DNA of 64,000 nucleotides from Clostridiales bacterium (GTDB lineage: Bacteria > Bacillota > Clostridia > Christensenellales > CAG-138): contig SFDB01000008.1 of the NCBI GenBank assembly GCA_004558825.1, positions 18,782 to 82,781 of the forward strand. The letters run 5' to 3'. The notes below the pieces were generated by a model. That model worked only from the letters and a program-made list of their open reading frames with translations. It did no database searches and was not told the origin of the DNA. Each line of letters opens with the position of its first letter. Positions within the stretch are counted from its first letter, which is position 1. Of the stretch, positions 41,977 to 50,350 are shown piece after piece. The position numbers were made by a program, and so were the translations under genes.

Positions 41977-43047
41977 TCAGCTCTCCGCATCGTGGGCTTC
42001 AATCGAGGCTTCGCTTTCTTCAGGCATATCCGGTTCCTCGCCGGTCTGCGCATTCCGCCCCTCCGCTTCGCCCTCGTCACGCGCTGCCGTTTCCTGCGGC
42101 TTTATGTCGACTATCGCTCTGCATCGCCCATCCTCGCAATGCGCCATAGCCATGTTGAACGCAGTTATCGCAACCTCGAGCATATCATCCGTAGGCTCCT
42201 TTGTCGTTATTCGCTGCATCGCAAGGCCGGGCGCACGGATGATTCTTGTGACTATGTTGTCGTGAGACGCGGCAAGCTTCAGCACCTCGTATGAAATGCC
42301 CGCCACAACGGGTATGAGAAGTATCCTCGTGCCGAACAATATGAGCTTGTTGTCGCTCCAACCGACGACAGCAAAGAAAAGTATCGATATCATCATAACA
42401 AGGAACAGATAGCTTGTACCGCAGCGCGGATGAAAGCGGGAATGCTTGCGCGCGTTCTCGGGGGTAAGCTCGTCGTCCGCCTCATAGCACGCTATCGTCT
42501 TATGCTCCGCCCCATGATACATAAACACGCGTTTTATCTCCTTCATTCGGGAGCATATAAGCATATAGCCTATGAATATAAGCAGCCTTATAGCGCCTGC
42601 CGTAAGGCTTTTCCATACGGTTGCGGCGTTCGGCGCAAGCTTGAATATGAGATCGCTCAAAAAAGTGGGCAGCAGCACGAACAGCCCCACGGACAACATA
42701 AGCGCGAACACTATCGTGACGCCCATTATGACCTTCTCCGCCGACTTGCCGAACACCTTTACGAGCCATTTCTCAAAGCGCGATTCTTCCTCGTCTACCT
42801 CAAGGCCGGCGAGCTGCGCCGAACGCGTCGTCGTATCCATGCCGAGCTTAAGCGATTCAATAAACGACACGACGCCCCGAATTACAGGGAGGCCGAGTAT
42901 GCTGCCTTTTTTCGCGGCCGACTTATAAGGCGTGAATTCCTTCTTTATCGTTCCGTCGCTTTTTCTGACGGCGAGCGCTATGCCGTCGGGGGCGCGCATC
43001 ATTACGCCCTCCATGACTGCTTGGCCGCCCACGCTTGTTTTAGCCAT
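41977..43047 (-). CDS. DUF1385 membrane protein
   Basis: A 356-residue DUF1385 protein: TSVGGQAVMEGVMMRAPDG at the start, about four membrane segments between residues 100 and 250, YHGAEHKTIACYEADDELT and HPRCGTSYLFLVMMISIL, then a hydrophilic acidic tail of about 60 residues. The conserved His and Cys look like a metal or catalytic site but no activity is established. The link with prmC-prfA is widely conserved in Clostridia. It is the first gene of the cluster; rpmE, often upstream, is absent. Confidence 0.93.
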   Translation of the reverse strand: MAKTSVGGQAVMEGVMMRAPDGIALAVRKSDGTIKKEFTPYKSAAKKGSILGLPVIRGVVSFIESLKLGMDTTTRSAQLAGLEVDEEESRFEKWLVKVFGKSAEKVIMGVTIVFALMLSVGLFVLLPTFLSDLIFKLAPNAATVWKSLTAGAIRLLIFIGYMLICSRMKEIKRVFMYHGAEHKTIACYEADDELTPENARKHSRFHPRCGTSYLFLVMMISILFFAVVGWSDNKLILFGTRILLIPVVAGISYEVLKLAASHDNIVTRIIRAPGLAMQRITTKEPTDDMLEVAITAFNMAMAHCEDGRCRAIVDIKPQETAARDEGEAEGRNAQTGEEPDMPEESEASIEAHDAES

Positions 43048-43059
43048 ATATATCTCCTT

Positions 43060-43100
43060 TACGATTGCTTTTTAATTTTTAATTATACCATACAATCGTA
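43060..43100 (-). promoter_or_regulatory. Promoter with inverted repeat ahead of DUF1385
   Basis: On the minus strand an extended -10 (TGG plus TATAAT, at 43082-43090) lies 35 nt from the ATG. An 8-bp inverted repeat, TACGATTG (43060-43067) and CAATCGTA (43093-43100), brackets it. It could be an operator or an RNA hairpin in the leader. Confidence 0.5.
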
Positions 43101-43128
43101 TTCATAGGAGAAAAATATTCTCTGCGCC

Positions 43129-44085
43129 CTAAACGCGCCTTATCCGCAGCCAGTAACCAGCCCCGTCCGTCGAGCGCATAAATTTGTTGAATCCGCTCCG
43201 GCGCGGCGCAGCAGGCGAATATTCGCCGGGTATCGCATGTATCACGAGCCTTCTGCCGTCCTTCATCGCAAGCCCCTCCAGATAATACCTGTTCGTGCCA
43301 GGAAACGTGGCGCGCGTCCACACGGAGCGCGGAAATGCTGCCGGGAACGGGTTGAACACCGATTGCTCCTGCTTTAATCCATTCGGTACAGCGCCGCTTT
43401 GCTGCCGTTCGCTTACAGTGTTCGTTCTCTGCGGCGAATTTTGGACGCTCTGCTTCGGCGCGGCGCTCTCGTTATCCTTCGGGACGCTCGGAGGCGCTTC
43501 ATTCTGTGGCCCGAAAAGAAGCTGCGCTTGACGAAGTATGTCGCTAAGAACGGCTGACCTTCCTTCGATGTGTTCTTCGCGCCGCTTATTCTCTTCCTCA
43601 GCCTCCGTTTCGCAAACGGGTTTGGAATTTGTTTCATGCGCAGCTTCGGTTTCTGTTGCGGATTCGTTATCCTTATCGTATACAGGCGCTGCTTTGGGCG
43701 CCGTATCCGCCCGCATCGTCTCCGTCGGCTGCTTCGCGGGCGCATTCGCTTTCGGCGAATACTTCATGCGTATGTCGCGCTTTACCGCCTCAAGATTCAC
43801 CCTGTTCGGCGCGGACGTCCCTTCAAGCACGAATCGCATACCTCCCGCACCCTCTATCGCTATCACGGCGGCGAATACTGCGCACCTCGAGTCGAGCGCC
43901 GCCTTCAAATCCTTCAGCTCGACGCCGAACGTGCCCTTATCCGTCACAAGATACGCCATTGCCCGGCCGCCGCTCATGTCGCATCCACGAACTGTAAGCT
44001 CTATCCGTACGCCCCGCTCCGATTCCGTAATGCGCATCGTCGCCGTGCCCATACCCCTCAACGCCATATAACGGCTGCTGTCCAT
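43129..44085 (-). CDS. Two-domain protein with disordered linker, unknown function
   Basis: A 318-residue protein without signal or membrane segment. The N-domain (1-95: ALRGMGTATMRITESERGVR, MAYLVTDKGTFGVELKDLKA) is a beta-rich unit. A disordered linker of Glu/Lys/Asn/Ala spans about 100-235. The C-domain (about 245-318: WTRATFPGTNRYYLEGLAMK, LVIHAIPGEYSPAAP, GYWLRIRRV) is compact and looks conserved, with a Pro-Gly-Glu-Tyr turn. I recall similar N/C pairs in clostridial proteins of unknown role but cannot name the family. ATG 44085 follows GGAGG by 8 nt. It lies 100 nt after capA. Confidence 0.7.
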   Translation of the reverse strand: MDSSRYMALRGMGTATMRITESERGVRIELTVRGCDMSGGRAMAYLVTDKGTFGVELKDLKAALDSRCAVFAAVIAIEGAGGMRFVLEGTSAPNRVNLEAVKRDIRMKYSPKANAPAKQPTETMRADTAPKAAPVYDKDNESATETEAAHETNSKPVCETEAEEENKRREEHIEGRSAVLSDILRQAQLLFGPQNEAPPSVPKDNESAAPKQSVQNSPQRTNTVSERQQSGAVPNGLKQEQSVFNPFPAAFPRSVWTRATFPGTNRYYLEGLAMKDGRRLVIHAIPGEYSPAAPRRSGFNKFMRSTDGAGYWLRIRRV

Positions 44086-44185
44086 AGAATGCGCCTCCTC
44101 CAAAAAGCATGCGTCTAACCAAGCATATGCGCGGCAAAGCCGGATATTGCATATACCGAGCAAAAACGCCATCTTTTTCTGATAA

Positions 44186-45466
44186 CTATTCTATAGGAGA
44201 AGCCGTCTCATATCCAATAACGTCCGTAACGTGTTTGCGCGCGCGCTCCATTTGCGATAAAGTTAAATCGTCTGTTTCGTCTATGCCCTTTACGCGCCCC
44301 GTGTCCGCATAGCATGGCAGCACAACATGAAGCGTGCCGCCCGATACGCCCATTCTCGCACAGTAAAGCGGCATATATTCAATGCCATCGACCGCTATGC
44401 CGCAGTCGTCCTCCCGAACGAGCGTCATCTTGACATAAAGGCCGAAATTCGACTTTTCTGCGCTCATGTTCGCCATAAAATTGCCGAGCGAAAACACCAC
44501 CGGCGCGCTCACTTCTCCATCTCCGCGCACGGCGCTCACCCACTCTATCTGCTGCACAACATGCGGATGGGACCCAAATATCGCGTCTGCCCCCATCGAT
44601 ATGAAACGCTTCGCAAGGTCGAGCTGGTACGATGCGTATGTGTCGCTGTATTCATCGCCCCAATGCGCTATCATGATTATAAATTCGGCGCCCGACTGCC
44701 TGCAAAGCTCTATGTCGCGCTCAACCGCGTCCAAGTTGCGCGTCGATGCAAGCGCGTATTTATCGTCCCCCAAAAGGCCGTATTTGCCGTTAAATCCGTT
44801 CGTACAGGCAACAAAGCCTATCTTCATGCCGTTTATATCGATTATGCGCGCCTTCTCTCTGTCCGAACGCGAGCTGTACGCTCCCACGCCGAGCACGCCG
44901 CTTTCGCCTACCACGCGCGCCGTGCGCAAAACGCCCGGCAGTCCCCTGTCTATCGAGTGATTGTTCGCAAGCGAAAGCACGTCAAAGCCCATGTCCCTCA
45001 AGCTATACAACAGTCCGTCGGGCGCGTTGAACGTCTGATACGACGTCGGCGAGCCGTCGACATGCGCCGACCTGTCGTTCCGCCTTGAATAGCCCGTTTC
45101 GCTGCCCGCAAGCGGCGTTTCAAGATTGCCGAGCATTATATCGACGCCCTTGAAAAGCTCCTCCATGGGCAAAAGGCTCTGTGTAAAGTCGTAGGCATCG
45201 CCCTTTTTAGCGAACGCTATTTGGCTCTCCATGGCCATTATGTCGCCTATTGCGCCTATCGTGACCGCGCTCGTTGTCGGTTCGGGCGTCAGCTCGGGCG
45301 TCGGCTCGGTAGTAATCACGGGCGTCGGCGCATATGTCGGCTCGGGCGTCGGCGAAACCGGCGCATCGGTGCTGCCGGGCAGAGCGCCCCATTTGTACAT
45401 CGGCGGCATTATGCAGCCCGTAAGCGCCAGTGCGCATACAATAATCAAAGCAAATGCTCTTTTCAC
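44186..45466 (-). CDS. CapA-family lipoprotein (metallophosphatase-like)
   Basis: A 426-residue lipoprotein with signal and lipobox MKRAFALIIVCALALTGC, a Thr/Pro/Glu linker to about residue 65, and a PGA_cap/CapA domain: GAIGDIMAMESQI, MLGNLETPLAG, DVLSLANNHSIDRG, IIMIAHWGDEY and FGSHPHVVQQIEW, in which Asp, Asn and His form the calcineurin-like metal site. CapA proteins take part in poly-gamma-glutamate synthesis or wall turnover, but many homologues have no such operon, and none is seen here. Its ATG overlaps the addB stop by 4 nt. Confidence 0.88.
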   Translation of the reverse strand: MKRAFALIIVCALALTGCIMPPMYKWGALPGSTDAPVSPTPEPTYAPTPVITTEPTPELTPEPTTSAVTIGAIGDIMAMESQIAFAKKGDAYDFTQSLLPMEELFKGVDIMLGNLETPLAGSETGYSRRNDRSAHVDGSPTSYQTFNAPDGLLYSLRDMGFDVLSLANNHSIDRGLPGVLRTARVVGESGVLGVGAYSSRSDREKARIIDINGMKIGFVACTNGFNGKYGLLGDDKYALASTRNLDAVERDIELCRQSGAEFIIMIAHWGDEYSDTYASYQLDLAKRFISMGADAIFGSHPHVVQQIEWVSAVRGDGEVSAPVVFSLGNFMANMSAEKSNFGLYVKMTLVREDDCGIAVDGIEYMPLYCARMGVSGGTLHVVLPCYADTGRVKGIDETDDLTLSQMERARKHVTDVIGYETASPIE

Positions 45467-48400
45467 GATTTTCCGTCTCCTTGTCCGCCGTCCTCCGCGC
45501 GGCCGATAGCATCGATTTCAGCGGCAGCGCTCTCAAACTCATCGGCCGTCATCGGCTTCAGCCTCCGAACGGCGCAGTCTTCAAACCTGCTGTCAAACAT
45601 GCACACGCTTGCATAATCGCACATGTCGCAGTTAGACATGCCAAAGCCGTACTCTGTACGCGAAACATCGGCGCGTCCGCTCATTATCTCGTCGAGTGTG
45701 CTCTCCGCCTTCTTCTTCGCGTAGTCAACCGTTAGGCGCATAAGCCCCTGCGACACTATGCCCCTTCCCGAAACGCCGTCGTCCTTGCGGCTCGCCTCGA
45801 TTATGTCGGACGACCTTGAGAAATGCTCCGTCGCCTCCACGACCTTGAGGTCATTGACGGTTATCCCCTTGAGCTTAAATTGTCTGAAAAGCTCCCTTTC
45901 TATGTCCTCGCGCGTCATCGGCTTCGTTCCGCGCTCGCTCAGGGACGGAAGCTTCACGGGCATATAATACATACCCGCCGCGCTTGCCGCCTCGTCCGCC
46001 GCAAGCACCGCCGCCACATACAGCGGCAGCTGGAGCTTCAGTCCGTTGAACAGCTCGGAATAGTTGAACTCGAGCCCTCCCGTTTTGTAGTCGACTATGC
46101 GTATGTGCTTCGTGCCGTCATCATATGTGTCAAGCCTGTCTATTTTTCCAACTATCTTGAACTGCGTGCCGTCTGACGCGGTGAGCACGAGCGGCGGGAA
46201 CGTGCCGCCGTCGCCGAAGCTTACCTCGGTGCTTTCGGGTCTGAATTTGCCCGCCGCTATCTGCCTGACTATAGCTATTCCCGTTGCCGTCACGCGCTTT
46301 TTCATGAGCTCGCACTGCGCGCGCATCCTTGCGCTTGACGTCAGCACGCCGTTGTTATGCCCTTCTACCAGCGGGGGGAATATCTCGTTTTCAAGCAGAT
46401 ACTCAACGTCGCGGTTATCAACGTCATTGAAGCTCACACCCGAATCGATTATGCGCTTTATAAGCGCATCGAGCGCGTCATGATAAAAGGTCCCGACGTC
46501 CGCCTTTCTCTCCTTAAACTCCCGTCTCGGATACGCAGACACGGCGAAGCGCATGAAATGCTTGAATGCGCACGAGTTAAACGTCTCAAGCCGCGTTGCG
46601 CTGCCCGTCATGCGCGTGCCGTACGCAAGCCGCGCCAGCTCTTTCCCGAACGGAGGCGGCGATGCCTTAAAGTGCATCGCCTTTTCGGCTCTTTCAAGAA
46701 GCCCTGAGCTCCGCTCGTCCTTCCTGAACCATGAATAAAGAGCCTTACCGTCTGCCGTCTCGCAGGAGTTGTCTATCAGCGAACGCATCGCTCCTATGAG
46801 CGCATTGAACCCCGCCTCCTTGTGATACGGCTGCAAGCCTTCGGCGCTCGACACCGTCACAATATCAGGGAATATCTCTGTCAGCTTGTCAAGCACGCTC
46901 GAGCGCGGCAGTCCCCTGTCGCCCCCACCCGGAGTATACGACAGGAACAGTTGCTCCTTTGCCTTGCACATTGCGTTGTATACGGCAAACTGCCCGCTTT
47001 TTGAACGCTCTGTCGAGCTTTCCCACGTCATTATGCCGTTTTCACGCATGAGCGCCAGCTCCCTGTCGCCTATCATTGCGTCCTCGGCAATGCGCGCGGG
47101 GAATTTGCCCTCGCAGCAGCCGACTATAAAGACCCGCTTGGACGCCGAAGCGCATGTGCGCACCGTATCGCCTATGAGCACCTGATCCGCCGTCGTTGGA
47201 ATTACTCCTATATCGTATGCCGCTATGCCCTCTTCGATTATCGCGCAATAGCGCAGGTTTGCCATGTTCACATCGCCCATTATCGCGTGCATCTGGCCTA
47301 AAAGCTCCATAAGCGACGTCCACGCCTGCTCCGTCTCTTCCGCAAGCGCAAGCTCGTTTTCCGCGCGGAGAGAATGCGTAAGCTCGGCAAGATGCTCGCA
47401 TACGTCCAGCTTCGTCAGGTATTCGTACAGTTTCTCCGTTTTGCCGCTCGCCGTGCGCTCCTCGGACATGCCCGTCCTAAGCTCCAGAAGCGGCTCGATA
47501 ACGAAGCGGCGCACTTTGTTTATCTCATCCGTCGCATCTTCCTGCGCAAACGGCTCGAAAAGCCGCTTTCCTCGAAGACCGTACTTGATTATATGATTCT
47601 CAAATTTATCGGCGTTCTCCGGCTCTATGCCGAGAAAAGCGCATTTTGACACGGTTATCACGTCCTCGGCCGCAAAGCCGTGCGTCACGCACCTGAGCGA
47701 TGCGAGCACGAGCTCCGCCAAGGGATGATTTATGAACGGACGCGAAGCATCCATAAAGAAAGGTATCTCGTAGCGTTTCAGCGCGTCCGAAAGCAGCGCG
47801 GCGTATTCGTCCATATCAGACACAATAACTGCAATATCACGATAGCGCGCGCCCTCGAAGACCGCCCTGCGTATCGCGTTACACACGGCTTCGACCTCTT
47901 TTTTCGTGCTCGTAGCCTCCAGCAGCGTTATGCCGCCGACCACGCCGTCGTATTGCTCATACGGATACGCAAAAAGCTCATGCTCCATGTGCGTAAACTC
48001 AGCAGCATAGCCTTCACTGCCATCGCGCTTGAGCTGACGCACTCTCGTCTCCATACCGCGCTCCGCACCAATCGCGCAAAGGCGCGAAAACGCCGCCTCC
48101 TGAGGCTCGAACAGCTCCCTGTCACGGCCCTTCGCGTTTAAGCTCATGCATTCCGTGACGGTCATAGTCTCGCATATATCCATGAGCGCGCCTATCACGC
48201 GGAAGCGCTGTTCCGTCAAATATTCAAAGCCATCGACATACACATGCGCCCCGCGCGCGGACGAACGGCCAAGGCTCTCTATCAGCGCGTTTATCTTATC
48301 CTCCGTATCCATATAGCGCGACGCAAGATATTCCTCAGCCGCGCCGTATATGAGCGCCATGTCGCGCAGCTTCTGCGCAAAAAACTCGGGCATTGCGCCG

Positions 48401-48825
48401 CCATCCGCCGCCTCGCAAAGCATTCCCGGCGTTATAAGAAATCGCTTGAAGCGCGAAAACAGCTCGTCGCACTTTTCGGCAAAGCCGCTCTTTTTCGCTA
48501 CGTTCGAAAAGGCCCGCAGCTCGCCTGCGTGCTCCTCAATGCACTTTCTTATAACCATCCGCTTTCCCTGCTTCGAGAGATGAACGGTCGTGCTGCCCGT
48601 TTCTTCGAGTATGCGCGCGGCAAGCGTCGTAAACGAATACACAACCATATCGGTTATGCCTGCGCCCATTTGCTCCGCAAGCATACGCTCACATTCGAAT
48701 GTGAACGGCTCAGGAACGATTATCAGCACCTTTTCTCCGTTTTTTATCCGCTGCGCCGCCTTGCTTATGAGCGTCGATGTTTTTCGCGTTCCCGCTCGGC
48801 CTATGAGAAATTCAAGCGTTTTCAT
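45463..48825 (-). CDS. addB: ATP-dependent nuclease subunit B
   Basis: AddB with AddA forms the RecBCD-like helicase-nuclease that resects double-strand breaks. The 1120-residue protein has an N-terminal GRAGTRKTSTLI loop, in which the Gly before Lys of Walker A is Arg, VLIIVPEPFTFECERML, VYSFTTLAARILEE, and at the C-end the RecB nuclease motif IVDYKTGG. The iron-sulfur cysteines are present: one in FNSCAFKHFM and three in CDMCDYASVC plus a final Cys. addA is not next to it, which is unusual. The stop overlaps capA and it starts 3 nt after thpR. Confidence 0.92.
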   Translation of the reverse strand: MKTLEFLIGRAGTRKTSTLISKAAQRIKNGEKVLIIVPEPFTFECERMLAEQMGAGITDMVVYSFTTLAARILEETGSTTVHLSKQGKRMVIRKCIEEHAGELRAFSNVAKKSGFAEKCDELFSRFKRFLITPGMLCEAADGGAMPEFFAQKLRDMALIYGAAEEYLASRYMDTEDKINALIESLGRSSARGAHVYVDGFEYLTEQRFRVIGALMDICETMTVTECMSLNAKGRDRELFEPQEAAFSRLCAIGAERGMETRVRQLKRDGSEGYAAEFTHMEHELFAYPYEQYDGVVGGITLLEATSTKKEVEAVCNAIRRAVFEGARYRDIAVIVSDMDEYAALLSDALKRYEIPFFMDASRPFINHPLAELVLASLRCVTHGFAAEDVITVSKCAFLGIEPENADKFENHIIKYGLRGKRLFEPFAQEDATDEINKVRRFVIEPLLELRTGMSEERTASGKTEKLYEYLTKLDVCEHLAELTHSLRAENELALAEETEQAWTSLMELLGQMHAIMGDVNMANLRYCAIIEEGIAAYDIGVIPTTADQVLIGDTVRTCASASKRVFIVGCCEGKFPARIAEDAMIGDRELALMRENGIMTWESSTERSKSGQFAVYNAMCKAKEQLFLSYTPGGGDRGLPRSSVLDKLTEIFPDIVTVSSAEGLQPYHKEAGFNALIGAMRSLIDNSCETADGKALYSWFRKDERSSGLLERAEKAMHFKASPPPFGKELARLAYGTRMTGSATRLETFNSCAFKHFMRFAVSAYPRREFKERKADVGTFYHDALDALIKRIIDSGVSFNDVDNRDVEYLLENEIFPPLVEGHNNGVLTSSARMRAQCELMKKRVTATGIAIVRQIAAGKFRPESTEVSFGDGGTFPPLVLTASDGTQFKIVGKIDRLDTYDDGTKHIRIVDYKTGGLEFNYSELFNGLKLQLPLYVAAVLAADEAASAAGMYYMPVKLPSLSERGTKPMTREDIERELFRQFKLKGITVNDLKVVEATEHFSRSSDIIEASRKDDGVSGRGIVSQGLMRLTVDYAKKKAESTLDEIMSGRADVSRTEYGFGMSNCDMCDYASVCMFDSRFEDCAVRRLKPMTADEFESAAAEIDAIGRAEDGGQGDGKS

Positions 48826-48828
48826 GTG

Positions 48829-49365
48829 TTATTCGAGCCTTTCGCGGTGTATGGCCCTATACGTCATCTCTCCCTTAACGCGCACGCTCTCAAAAAGAGT
48901 CACCGACTCTACCCGCATCGACGCATTGGGTGTAAGCTCCTTTAGTTGGGCGTCGACAAGCTCGTCGTGCGTTACGCTCCGCCCCAGCGTTATATGCGGC
49001 ACATAGCGCTTTCTCTCGCGCCCAAAGCCATAATCGTACACGGCGCACTGCACCGCCTCATAAAGCGTCCCAAGCTCCCTAAGGTCGCCCTCAACGCCCA
49101 CAAACGATGTGCGCAGATCGTTGCGTTCAAAGCTCGAGTATCTCCCCAAATGAAGCGAAAAAGGGCGTATCCCCCTCGCAGCGTCGCGCACCGCGCACAC
49201 GGCATCGTTCAGTCTATCCGTCTCGCCTATAAAATGGAGCGTTATATGGAAATTCGCGTCAGGCACAAATCGGCCGCCACCGCTCATGAGCTTGAGCTCG
49301 TCCTGTACAAGTTTAAGCTCTTTTTTCATCTGTCTCGGAAGCTCTATCGCAACAAAAAGACGCAT
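48829..49365 (-). CDS. thpR: RNA 2',3'-cyclic phosphodiesterase (2H family)
   Basis: A 178-residue 2H phosphoesterase (LigT/ThpR) that opens 2',3'-cyclic phosphate ends of RNA in vitro. It has the paired HxTx motifs: FHITLHFIGE near residue 45 and VPHITLGRSV near 125. The opening RLFVAIELP is typical. It starts the addB-capA unit; the physiological role is unclear in this group. The 160 bp upstream carry the tRNA promoter on the other strand. Confidence 0.93.
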   Translation of the reverse strand: MRLFVAIELPRQMKKELKLVQDELKLMSGGGRFVPDANFHITLHFIGETDRLNDAVCAVRDAARGIRPFSLHLGRYSSFERNDLRTSFVGVEGDLRELGTLYEAVQCAVYDYGFGRERKRYVPHITLGRSVTHDELVDAQLKELTPNASMRVESVTLFESVRVKGEMTYRAIHRERLE

Positions 49366-49529
49366 ACATATTCTCCTTCTGATTTCTTTTTTTCATTATA
49401 GCACATTTGAAAACGGCTGAAAAACAGCGCCAAGAATCGCATATGAATCGATTCGCAAAAAGGCGGAGCGTATGTTTCCCGATTGAAGCCGTCAGAGCTT
49501 CCGTGCAAAAACAATTCGCAAATTAACGA

Positions 49530-49558
49530 TTGACATAACGTATGCTCAATGATATAAT
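49530..49558 (+). promoter_or_regulatory. Consensus promoter of tRNA-Trp
   Basis: TTGACA (49530-49535) and TATAAT (49553-49558) are exactly 17 nt apart, 14 nt before the tRNA 5' end. A full-consensus sigma-A promoter, as expected for a stable RNA. Confidence 0.9.
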
Positions 49559-49572
49559 GGCTCAGTAGCTTT

Positions 49573-49646
49573 AGGGGCATGATGTAATGGTAACATAGCG
49601 GTCTCCAAAACCGTTCTTGAGAGTTCGAGTCTTTCTGCCCCTGCCA
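49573..49646 (+). tRNA. tRNA-Trp (CCA anticodon)
   Basis: A 74-nt cloverleaf with encoded CCA end (49644-49646). The acceptor stem AGGGGCA (49573-49579) pairs with TGCCCCT (49636-49642); discriminator G at 49643. The anticodon stem GCGGT/ACCGT flanks loop CTCCAAA with anticodon CCA (49605-49607). The T-arm GAGAG/CTTTC holds loop TTCGAGT. It is a single-gene unit with its own promoter and terminator. Confidence 0.95.
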
Positions 49647-49647
49647 C

Positions 49648-49684
49648 AAACGCCGCAGGTTTATACCGCTTGCGGCGTTTTTGA
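49648..49684 (+). terminator. Terminator of tRNA-Trp
   Basis: A 10-bp stem AAACGCCGCA (49648-49657) with 49671-49680 and a 13-nt loop starts 2 nt after the CCA and runs into a T-rich end. Confidence 0.85.
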
Positions 49685-49754
49685 TTGAAATCCGGCCCTT
49701 TCCTTGACTTTGCGCATTGGCGGTTATAATATAGTCGCGCGGAGGTGATTCGGC

Positions 49755-50287
49755 ATGGCTTATGAAAGGATACTCGTGATAGGCTCACCCGGCAGCGGCA
49801 AAACGACTTTTTCGCTCAGGCTCGGCGAAGCGCTCGCAATTCCCGTGGTGCATCTTGACCGCCTCAACTGGTACGGCAACTGGCAGACACGGACAAAAGA
49901 CGACTTTGAAGCTCTGCTTCGTGAAGCGCTCGCTTCCGACAGGTTTATAGTCGACGGGAATTATGCGCGCACGCTTCCCATGCGCCTCGAGCGCTGCGAT
50001 ACGGTAGTTTTTCTCGACTACCCACCGTTGTCAGTCTTTTCGGCGTGCTCAGCCGCATAATCAGAAATCACGAAAAACCGCGTCCCGACATGGGCGGCAA
50101 TTGTCCCGAGCGCTTTGATGCGGAGTTCATATGCTACACGCTCTCTTTCAACCGAAAAAACCGACGGCTTATAAAAGAAATGCTGAATAAACCGCCGGAC
50201 AAGCGCATTTTCATGCCGAAAAGCCGACGTCAGGCCGAGCGCGTTTTCAGCGAAATAACAAATGCGTCTCGTACGCCGAGCGCGTAA
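49755..50287 (+). pseudogene. P-loop kinase (adenylate-kinase-like AAA family), frameshifted
   Basis: The first frame, from ATG 49755 after GGAGGTG, gives ERILVIGSPGSGKTTFSLRL (Walker A GSPGSGKT), PVVHLDRLNWYGNW and DTVVFLDYPPLS, then stops at 50060. A second frame from about 50030 continues LFGVLSRIIRNHEKPRPDMG, CPERFDAEFICYTLSFN and ends at 50287. Together they match the topology-modulation/FlaR-like kinases, which have FLDYPR followed by RVLKR...RPDMA. One base is missing around 50028-50035. The whole would be about 176 residues. A pseudogene or a sequencing error; the substrate is not known. Confidence 0.82.
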
Positions 50288-50350
50288 GGCGCGTCGATGT
50301 CAATACGGGCCGCGTTACGTTTCCCGGGAAATAATTCCCGCTGTTTCTCG

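Noticed and set aside
45463..48825. Calling addB a pseudogene because of the altered P-loop
   Set aside because: The frame is full length, and the nuclease and all four cluster cysteines are intact, so one substitution does not justify it.
50045..50287. Independent small gene starting at GTG 50045
   Set aside because: The sequence is the C-terminal half of the kinase begun at 49755; it has no ribosome site of its own.
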